From Corbicula japonica (Eukaryota; Mollusca; Bivalvia; Venerida; Cyrenidae): 64,000 bases of DNA. This document shows, piece after piece, positions 42,931 through 52,248 of the stretch. Where the stretch lies: NCBI GenBank assembly GCA_038501625.1, contig JAZAYU010000035.1, positions 940,001 to 1,004,000 of the forward strand, written 5' to 3'. Below the pieces are notes generated by a model, which worked only from the letters and a program-made list of their open reading frames with translations, ran no database searches and was not told the origin of the DNA. Position 1 is the stretch's first letter. Every line of letters begins with the position of its first letter. A program made the translations under genes and the position numbers.

Positions 42931-44237
42931 AAACGAAAGCATATTTAAGGTTAAATCGTTGCCATATTATCTCGCTTAACCTTTGTAACTGTGCGTTAGC
43001 CATTGTCATCTCGACATATTTCCTAATGTCTCTGTCTAAGACTCGAAGTAGCAATGTTGCTTAATTTGAATGGAGGTTGTGGTTGGTATTAAAAAAACAC
43101 AAAAACAAACTGACTCCGGAATATGTATTGGGGGGGGGGGGATGATAACTTTTTCGTAGATGATTCTTATTGAATCGTTTCGTTATTTCCACATTTCCCA
43201 CGGCACCAGTATCGGCTTCAGGTCAACTTCAGACACGTCACTTCCATATGTCGTACTTTTTTAAACTTCAATCTGTTTAATTGTTAACCTGAAAAATACA
43301 CCAAACAACAACAACAACAACATCACAAACAAAACACAAGGCACAAAACACAACAATATAAAATAACATAAACCAAACAAAAACAACAAAAAACCCAAAG
43401 CATCTGAAAATCAATCAGAGTTTATACACAGTTTTGTGTTACTGTTGAGCATACGCCTTTTTGCTAACAAGCATTTATTTCATTTGCATTGAATATTGAT
43501 ACATTTTAATGAGACAACTCAAATACATTATTGCTGAGCTTCATGCATATTTGATGATGTATTTTGATCTATAAAGCACGTATCATCACATCGACAGCCA
43601 CATTTTAATGACTGGAAAGATTCATGGATAAAAATTACAAACGGACAAATTAAAAAAGATTTTTTTTTCTTCAATTTTCACGATCGTTTATTTAATCAAT
43701 GTTGTCAAAGCCATTAGGACAAGCGGAGATTTCATTTTGAAGGAATTTCTTTCCGGTAAGAAACATTAATTCTAAAACTGTAATTAATTTACGCTTTTAT
43801 CATATATCAGAACATAGTGTTTGTGCATAAAGTATTAATTCTACCATACACATCTACTAAGTATTAAAATATCGGCAACTTGACGATGGCGGGGAAGGCA
43901 GTGATGGACTAACATCTTTATAAAAATTCTGTTTTTGTAGAAACAAGCCTATTCTAACAAAACTTAAAGCGAGAAAGTGTGTATATGTGTGTTTGATAAA
44001 CGGGAACTACCATAAAATGATTGTATTTCGCATGTGTTTCATTTTAGTTCGCGCACTAGGAAGTGTGCAAAATCAAACCTCACCGAAATCAACCTATTGA
44101 ATATCCAAATCCACGAGAATAATTCCACTGTGTGAATTGACGCCCACGCGAAAGTGTTATTTATGCATGTCTACTACGTGAAATTTGATTAACCCGAAAT
44201 TAAATGATACATTAGAACCCGATTCTATCATCAACTG

Positions 44238-44392
44238 TCTTGGGCCAAAGATCATAAAACTGAGATTGGAGACCAGTCTCAAATCTCAAGCGTCTGATTG
44301 GCTGTAATAGCGACCAGTCACCATTACAGCCAATCAGATGCTTGAGATTTGAGACTGTTCTAATGTTTTTGTTTTATGATCTTGGGCCCTGG
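44238..44392. mobile_element. Family B palindromic MITE just upstream of the BTBD-like start codon
   Basis: GGGCCAAAGATCATAAAACT to GTTTTATGATCTTGGGCCC; the inner arms contain TGATTGGCTG and CAGCCAATCAG. It ends 108 bp before the ATG, so it lies in the promoter, 5' UTR or first intron. Confidence 0.82.
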
Positions 44393-44499
44393 ATTCCTTA
44401 TTTTTTTATTTCTGTCTTGAGAGAGGCTATCCTGCGTGTAGTTGAAGATAAAAAAGAAAACCCGATCTTCTTTAAGGTTAATTTTATTCAGACGACGCC

Positions 44500-44916
44500 A
44501 TGAGCAGACAAGATGATCTGGAACAGAGAGTAGCAAACAGATTTGCTCGCAGGCGAAGACAACGGGAACTCGAGAAAAACATGAACTTACTCCAAAAGCT
44601 TAAACATGCCAGAGAAGCGGCAGGGTTGCCACTTAACCCAATCCAAGCTGAAATTAATCAAAATCCAAGCAGATATGCATCCCGAACCGGAAGTGAACCA
44701 GACATACTTTCAACAAAAACCAGAAATAGTCCGGTTAGAAATTCACCAAGCACAAGCAATGATGGTGATGTTCAGTTAGCAACCAATGAAGTTAACTCAA
44801 GGCCGGGGAAAGCGGTATCTGCTACTTCGTTTACGGGCAGCAGATTGAAGGAACTGACTCCCTCTCCAAAAAATACTGGAAACAAACCTCGATATGGTAC
44901 CAACATCTTTGACCAG
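44500..44916 (+). CDS. BTBD-like exon 1 (N-terminal extension)
   Basis: This exon has 417 nt (139 codons, phase 0) and ends FDQ before GTAAAA. It starts with an Arg-rich helix (RVANRFARRRRQRELEK) followed by a predicted amphipathic stretch (NLLQKLKHAREAAGLPLNP), then a Ser/Asn/Pro-rich disordered region. I recognise no domain. The basic cluster could be a nuclear-localisation or nucleic-acid contact region, which is inference. Confidence 0.88.
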
Positions 44917-47900
44917 GTAAAATGTAAAATTTTGTGATTGTTCTTGTTCACATTTAAACACGTGATCACATTCCTTAATATACCGGGCGTGTAATGGGAA
45001 AATGTACATACTGTACAGTAACTGACTGTTGACCTCAATTTTTTTTGAAATGATGACATAAAGTTGAACAGACCGCATTACCTATTATGGGTTTGCGGTA
45101 AAAACAACATTCTAAAAATGTGTAACAAACTCCACAATGATTTATGAAAAATATTAAATAATTGTAAGTCCTTTCCAAATACAACAATGACGATAATGTC
45201 AAAATTTGACTGAGTACACGTTTTCTCGTTGTTGGAACATTGTTTTAAAAATCTGGATTTAGGTTAACAAACGTATCATTAGTGATAATGTAGGGTGTTA
45301 TACTTAGTTTAAACAACGTAATGACCTTTTGCTTTTCCTCGCTTGAATAACTGAAATTCTTTTACAAATCATTTTGCTATTATTAATTATAAAGTTTCTT
45401 TGTTTACGTCGCATTTCAACACAACATCCATTAATTGACTTTTATTCTAATGAGTTTTGTTGTATCCCAATGAGTAAGTTAGCATTGGAAACAATGCTTG
45501 CTACTTTTCATGAAATATTTATTTTATCGCCTTTGTTGGAGCCGTCATGCGTGAACAATCGTTGATGATTTCTAAATGAAGGGTATTGTTCAATCATAGA
45601 ATACAGTGTTTGATATTTCCATAAAATACTAAACCTCATAACTCGATGAATCATGGTTAATATGATTTGTTACTGCCTTTCCATAACTTAAAAGCATATT
45701 GTAGTTAATATTAAATATAAAAGTAACCTTAAATGCAATACATGTATTTTATTACTCAAAACTTGTTCAAAATAGTTATATTTTCTCTTTATAACACTAT
45801 TTGTACTTATCTAAACAAAGAAAGATAAAGAAGAGCTCCACATACGAGAGGGGTTTAACTGCAATACCCTTTGACCTTTGGCAAATTACCCCTTGAATTT
45901 TATAATGTGGTGTACTGTGCCTTTTCATTTTCATAAAATGAGAAAAGTGATCTTTTTTTTGAGAAAAGTAAAGCCTTAGATGATACCAAGTTGGATTATA
46001 TGGTTTTAAGAAAGTATAATTTCATGTTTTGAACATTGAATATTAAGGAAAAAATGCAGGTTAAACCAGTAACCTTTCACTTAAGTAAAATTCCATTTAC
46101 ATCCAAACATCATGGGGTAAATACCTTTTGCATCAACATTTTACCTGGAGCTCTGAAATATGCAACAAGAACTGTATAAACTGGACCAATAATCATTTAA
46201 ATGAAATAAACTAGTTAAACGATTATTAAATAGCGTTTTATTTAGTTTAAAATAGATAATGAGTTCAATTAGTTTTCGAAATATAAACTCTTAAATTCAG
46301 ACAAATACGTGGCACGACGACAAATCACTGACAGACTGTAACCTCTACATGCTCAAGCACGAGATCGGATGTGACGTCATGTTACTTGTTGGGGATGCAC
46401 AAAAAGCAATGCCTGCGCATTCTTACGTTTTGATATCGAGAAGTGCAAAGTTCGCCGCTTCCTTGGAGACCAATGATGAAAAAGTAATACCAGTGACGAA
46501 CGTGGATCCGGAAACCTTTGAACATTTCCTGAGGTAAAACAGACCTGGTATACATAGATATTAAAATAGACCTTTAAAGGTCCGATGACAGCTTATATGA
46601 AAATGCTGGCTAGGTTTGACTTTAAGGAAGTTTTTGTCAGAGCACAAATCAATAATTAACACAAGTTAACAATATCAATTTTGTTTACCAGAACGATGGT
46701 CTATGATGACAGATCCTTAAATGAGTTTTTTTTCACATTTACTTTATGGCATTCCATGGTCCCATAATCAAAAATAGTTTTCCATATTGGACGTAACAAA
46801 ACAGAATTTTGGCCAGGGGTCGGATAATATAAATTCTGCATACCAGATTGAAACACTAACACACACAAAAGTGATTGAACAATGGTGTCACGACCATGGA
46901 TTTTGAAACCTGTTGGAGGCAGGTCAAAAACACCATTTGGAACTGACAAAATTTAATAAAAACAACACATATAAACCTTTTAAATATGTTCAGTTTAATG
47001 CTTCTATTTATATCTTTTCTTATCTTTAATTTCTCAATTCACAAAATTGATACATCATTTATTTTCATATAAATCAGTTTACTAATATGTTCAAAATGGT
47101 AAAAAGTTGATAAATATAAATTAAGAATAAACTCCAAAAAGTTTACTTTATCAATATTATTCCCGAGTCTGTTCTGCCAAAACACGCCAAAACCTAGCTT
47201 TTATAGTAAAAAAAATCCCGATCCCGCAAGAATTCTGCCACTGGCGGAAAAGTGTCGGAATCCCGCAACAGACGGCGGAAAGCTGAAAATACCGGCAGAA
47301 TTCCTGCAGAATCCCGCTATAAAAACCCTTAAAATAAATAAAAGTTTATCAACTTTTACCTTTAATCAACAAATAATCATGTTTTACAACAGTTACCTAT
47401 AATAAGACATATATACCTATAATAAGACATGAGATGGAGGTTTTTAACAATCCTGCGTTTTCCCTGGCTTGGCCTTTGACAGTTTTGACAGACGATCTGT
47501 TTACTAACAAACGCTTTACCAATATTGATGACGTAGTACACAAAATCCTCATTTCCCAGGCTCCTACTGCCAGTCAGCATGAGCGATGAAATTTCCAATA
47601 ATTTGTACAAAAATGCAAGTTGATAAGTGGAAGTTGAGGATCTGTAGGTAGCGTGTTAGGTTTACTACATCAAGGACATCAATATGCAATAAAGGTAAAC
47701 TTCTCGATACCTGTTTACAACTTAAACATCAAGGATTAAAATCATGTAAACAATACACCATCCATGTTATATTTCGCGGTATATTTAAAATGACCTGAAT
47801 CTGTAAAATCAATATGAGGTACACAATAAAGTCTAGAACAATAGGACCTTTAAACCCCTAAGTCTCACAATACTTGAGTTAATAGAGTTGATATGCTCTA

Positions 47901-50170
47901 CTTAGGCACTGTTTCGTTTGTAGAAAAATAACGATTTCTGTTCCCAATTTCTAACGTTTAATCAGTTCATTAAGCAACGGAAAACCATTTGCAAAAACAA
48001 ATATCAATATTCACATTTGGAAAATAAAAAATAATATATTTTCACATTTAACAATTAAAATACGTTTCTTATAGAATATATGTTACCAGTTGGAAATCTT
48101 AACTTAAACTGTCTATCCAAATCAGTCAAAGATAGTTGTCAAGATCACCATAGTTACCAAATATTTAGTGACTTGACAATTTTACAGCCTCTTAATTGAG
48201 ATAAAGATTCTTCGTCTTTGTTACTTTGTCTGTCTGGATGTCATATCTATATACATGTATTAAATGATTATAATATGTACTTAAATAATTACAAAAAAGA
48301 TTTGGTGTATAATTTGGGGTTTAATATCTGTTTTTACCTGAATAACTTACTTATAATAACAAAAAAACCAAAAACAAACAACAACAAACAAACAAACACA
48401 AGACATAGTCAATCAATAAAATAAATAAAATAATAAATGCAAAATGTCAGGAATAACAACATTCAGAGTACATCCTCCCCACGGGAAAGGAAAAGACTGC
48501 ATAAATTTATTGTTTGATCACAGTTTGAAGTTGACCTGGCGCCGTGGTTATAAAACTGAGAATGGAAACCAGTCTCAAATCTCAAGCATCTGATTGGCTG
48601 AAATGGCGACTGGTCGCCATTTCAGCTAATCAGATGCTTGAGATTTGAGACTGGTTTCCAATCTCAGTTTTATAACCTTCACCCCAGAAACAACGGAAAC
48701 AACGAAAATACCTCCTTGGGGTCACCTGCTTGGAACGGTCAGCGACAAAACAATTTAACCAGGTTCTGTGGTGCACCAACCTCACACTTGCCCATACAGG
48801 TTCTCGTATGAATACAGAAGTGCAAATTGCATTGGTGAATTAGCTCCTACCCATCCGACAACCCACATTTCTTACTAAGTGTTGCAAGGAAAATACCTAT
48901 GCATATACATAAGAAGCTACGTACAATAAAATAAAAACATATTTAAGCAAAAGCCTCATTGAAGGAATGCCCAAGATTTGTGTAAGCATAGTTATATAAA
49001 TATGCGTAACGGATGAAAAGGTAACCGGATAATGAAAACTTTTATGTTTACAGATTTCTCTATACTGATGTGATAGAGCTCAATGTCCTGTTAGCGGCCA
49101 AACTTATACCTGCTGCTGATGCTTATGGACAGTTGTTGCTCATGACGAAATGCTTCCATTTCCTCATGGCGGAAATAACAGACGACAACGTCTGTGTCAC
49201 CATGGAGCTTGCACATACCTTTAAACAGAAGAGCATTTTCACCGGATGCTTGAATTTCGTGTTAGAAAACACAGAAAGCGTTTTTCAATCTAGAAATTTT
49301 GGTAATTTATGTCAAGAATGTCTTGAAAAAATAGTAAAGTCTGATTACCTAAATGCAGAAGAGTTTTCAGTATATAATGCCATGATAACATGGGCAAATG
49401 ACGCATGCGCAAAGAGAAAATTATATCCAACAGATGCTAGCAGACGTCTTGTGTTGGGGCCTCTTCTTTATCACACACGTTTCGCAACGATGAACGCTGG
49501 TGAATTCACAGCGAAAATTTCAAACACAAATGTTCTTAGCGCAGAAGAGAAGATTCTATTATTCCAGTATTATCACGGCGAGAGAGACAGGTTACCGCTG
49601 AAGTTCAACAAGAAGCAACGACGTCATTTCCGGTTAGATAAGACAGACGCTAGAGATCAAGGAAATTGGAGTACTGAGGCATTGGCTTATAGTATCAAAC
49701 AGCATAAAAATGGGGTCCCAATGCAAAGAGCGATACGTTTCCAAGGTCTCGGGAAAGAATGGAAGATGAACGGCCCCGATGCCATTTCATTTCGTGTATC
49801 AAGACCAATAGTATTGTTTGGCGCCCAGATATTTGGAACCTACAGAGAGGATGTGGAATCTTTCAATGTCAAAACCATTATTTACGATGAATTTAAGACC
49901 ACAATAAGACACGAAGTCATCATTATAGAACACGTAAGCTCAAAGGATGTGTACGATGTTGTTTTAAAGGACCCAGTTCGAGTCCCGGCCGACAGGACTT
50001 TTACTGTGCAAGTTATTATTCATGTCAAATCGACGTTCCATGGTGTTGGTGGTTTGACGCACGTTCAAGTGGATGGTGTTAACTTTGAGTTTCAAAATAG
50101 TAACAAAAGCTTGAATGGAACAGACGTCAATATTGGTCAAATACCATCCCTTTTATTCCACAAGGTCTAA
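44500..50170 (+). CDS. BTB-BACK-PHR domain protein, BTBD3/BTBD6-like, three exons
   Basis: Proteins of this family are adaptors: the BTB domain binds Cullin-3, and BACK plus PHR position substrates for ubiquitination. Exons 44500-44916, 46301-46533 and 49054-50170 join in phase (0, then 2) to give 588 aa. Residues 1-139 are a basic N-terminus of no recognised domain. BTB spans about 150-255 (GCDVMLLVGD, PAHSYVLISRS, FEHFLRFLYTDVIELN). BACK spans about 265-370 (FSVYNAMITWANDAC, LGPLLYHTRF). PHR spans about 441-586 and ends in GQIPSLLF, matching the BTBD6 ending GQIPELIF. The ATG has G at -3, and an in-frame TAA lies at 44479-44481, which fixes the start. A family B repeat with CCAAT boxes ends about 110 bp upstream. 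The choice between BTBD1/2/3/6 subtypes is not certain. Confidence 0.93.
44917..46300 (+). other. BTBD-like intron 1
   Basis: AT-rich intron with GTAAAA donor and TTCAG acceptor; no repeat recognised. Confidence 0.7.
46301..46533 (+). CDS. BTBD-like exon 2 (BTB core)
   Basis: This exon has 233 nt (phase 0 to 2), acceptor AAATTCAG and donor GTAAAA. It encodes the first two-thirds of BTB, including the conserved D of CDVMLLVG, the PAHSYVL helix cap and the VDPETFEHFL helix. Confidence 0.93.
48545..48685. mobile_element. Family B palindromic MITE in BTBD-like intron 2
   Basis: GGTTATAAAACTGAGAATGG and CCAATCTCAGTTTTATAACC enclose near-perfect arms (CATCTGATTGGCTGAAATGG, CGCCATTTCAGCTAATCAG). 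Confidence 0.82.
48729..48807 (-). repeat. Family C repeat fragment
   Basis: The complement reads GAGAACCTGTATGGGCAAG, TGTGAGGTTGGTGCACCA and AGAACCTGGTTAAATTG, matching about 57425-57495. Confidence 0.65.
49054..50170 (+). CDS. BTBD-like exon 3 (end of BTB, BACK, PHR)
   Basis: This exon has 1117 nt, acceptor TGTTTACAG, and enters in phase 2 (AG joins A to make Arg 217). It carries FLYTDVIELN, the whole BACK domain and the PHR domain, and ends HKV then TAA. An ATTAAA at 50323-50328 is a possible polyadenylation signal about 150 nt downstream. Confidence 0.94.
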
Positions 50171-50322
50171 GAGTATTGTTGTCAAACTTTTAATACCTAT
50201 ACCAAAAGTGTCTATATCTTTTAGGGTTTGTATACGTTTTAAACAATTTTCTTTAGTTAGTTATGTTCGTGTCAAAGAAATATTATTGTGTAAAATCTTT
50301 GTTTATTGTTAAAGACATTGTC

Positions 50323-50328
50323 ATTAAA
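50323..50328 (+). terminator. Candidate polyadenylation signal, BTBD-like gene
   Basis: This is a variant hexamer ATTAAA about 150 nt after the stop codon, in AT-rich sequence. It is plausible by position only. Confidence 0.35.
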
Positions 50329-50639
50329 TATTACATTTTAGCCAAAAATGTTGTTACATGTAGGCCTATAGCGAACTACTTTTTCTTGATGAGCAGTAAC
50401 GCAAAAGTCACCCATGCGTTTTATCTTTAGTTTAGTTTTGATATTTCGTTATTTAAATGTTTTTGATGAAGATGTGGGACATACGAGCTTTATCGAATAC
50501 AACAACAGTACGAAGATCGATCATGTTGTTCACTGAACGTATTGAAGAAACAATTGATACTTCTTGATATCAATGGGGCCACAGATCATATTGCAAACTT
50601 ATATGATCTGAAAAGGATCAAAGCCGTTCTCTAGATTCA

Positions 50640-50790
50640 TTTAGAATTCTTCTCTGACTGAATGGCGAACAGTGTAGACCCTGAAAAGATTTCGCGGATG
50701 CGCAGGCTGATCTGGATCTACGCTGGTCGCATACAACATGAGCCTCATTATTTCATGGCGCATAACCTAATACGACTTTTGCCAACTCTT
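50640..50790. mobile_element. Family A MITE, partial
   Basis: GCGAACAGTGTAGACCCTG, CGCAGGCTGATCTGGATCTA and GCTGGTCGCATACAAC; the termini are lost. Confidence 0.55.
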
Positions 50791-51159
50791 TAACCTCATG
50801 AAGCATACAGTGAGACTAGACAACTGTCTCGAATCTCAATCATCTAATTGGATGAAACCGAAAAATTCTAAACAACCTAATCTTAACATGGATATCAAGC
50901 CTGATTTCCAATCTCTTTACTTTGCGATATTGGATCCTGGTTCATGTTTCCAGCAAACTTTTTGTGAACGTCGTTTTTATCTGGACCAGTTTCAAGTAAT
51001 ATCGTATGCTCAAACCCAGTAAGTATACATGAATGAAGGACAACGACATCTTCATATTGGCATGCAATATTTTAAAAGACAGACAGTATTTCTCATTAAT
51101 CCTGGAAATCTATTCCTCCAACACGCCAACACGAAAGACAGAAATCAGCCACCATACAT

Positions 51160-51605
51160 TTACCCTCTACATTACTTTTTCCACACATAACCCTCTACAT
51201 TACTTTTTCCACACATTACCCTCTACATTACCCTCTTCATTACCTTTTCCACACATTACCCTCTAAATTACTTTTTCCACACATTACCCTCTACATTACT
51301 TTTTCCACACATTACCCTCTACATTACTTTTTCCACACATTACCCTTTACATTACTTTTCCGACACATTACCCTCTAAATTACTTTTTCCACACGTTACC
51401 CTTTACATTACTTTTTACATCTACATTACTTTTTTCCACACATTACCCTCTACATTACTTTTCCGCAAATTACACTCTACATTACTTTTTCCACACATTA
51501 CCCTCTGTATTTCTTTTTCCACACATTATACTGTACATTTCTTTTTCACACATTACCCCCTACATTACTTTTTCCACACACTACCCTCTACATTACTTTT
51601 TCCAC
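51160..51605. repeat. 28-bp minisatellite
   Basis: About fifteen units of roughly ACCCTCTACATTACTTTTTC plus CACACATT, with unit-length variants and point changes (CCCTTTACATT, TTTTCCGACACATT). Confidence 0.88.
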
Positions 51606-51789
51606 CAAACCAGCTATTTTGGCTATAATTGCCCACCATATGACCAAGTAACAACATTGCTGTTATTGACGTCGTCAGAAGGTAACAACATTTGTTTAAT
51701 ATGTGCACCAAACTTGCTTGACTACGATATTCAACGATGAGAACCAAATTAAAACATATTTTATAATTTCGGTGTGCAGCAAAATATAG

Positions 51790-51832
51790 ATAATAATAAT
51801 AATAAATAATAATAATAATAATAATAATAAAA
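51790..51832. repeat. (AAT)n microsatellite
   Basis: An interrupted AAT/ATA run of about 40 bp. Confidence 0.8.
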
Positions 51833-52199
51833 TATTATATACGATATTTTTACAACAAACATAATATTTTAAAAATGATTTTTTTTCTTAATTTTATAAG
51901 TTAAGTTTTCTGTAAGTATTCCTAATTTATTTACTTCCGTTTTCTGCTACAAATCAAATGAAATTTTGTAATTAAAGGAATGGCTTTATAAACTAAACGG
52001 TTGACTTCACTTTTAAAGTTCCTATGGTGAAATTATGAGGCGAAACGGCCTTTTGTTTTAAAACAATATGTAAGTACGACTCTGGTGTTATCTATACATT
52101 TTATTTACGCAAATTTTCTATAATATTTCTTTTTTTTAATACAATTTTTGAATTTCTTCTTTCTTGTCGCCGGACGTGTTTTAATGAGTGTTAACAGTT

Positions 52200-52248
52200 A
52201 TGAAGAACACGGGATTTATATTATTTATAATTGCGGTATGTTTTACAG
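52200..52248 (+). CDS. Paralogue A exon 1 (signal peptide)
   Basis: ATG is followed by a hydrophobic run (GFILFIIAVCFT), phase 1 at the GTAAGG donor. The last 16 nt of this exon plus the donor and 36 nt of intron are duplicated directly downstream (units 52233-52284 and 52285-52336). Confidence 0.8.

Larger units (their letters stand above)
38252..44237. other. Gene-free stretch between TFG and the BTBD-like gene
   Basis: AT-rich sequence without a recognised gene. It contains a tRNA-like piece (40865-40947), a family C fragment (42860-42930) and an 11-bp G run at about 43131-43141. A TFG non-coding first exon or a BTBD 5' exon could lie here undetected. Confidence 0.5.
46534..49053 (+). other. 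BTBD-like intron 2
   Basis: A 2.5 kb intron with a family B copy (48545-48685), a family C fragment (48729-48807) and an A/C-rich simple stretch at about 48360-48410. AAGGTCC near 46577 and GGACCTTT near 47843 might be the ends of a degenerate element, but the similarity is only about 10 bp. Confidence 0.6.

Noticed and set aside
46576..47847. Possible TTAA-bordered element in BTBD-like intron 2 (AAGGTCC...GGACCTT)
   Set aside because: Only about ten bases of end similarity; too little to separate from chance in AT-rich DNA.
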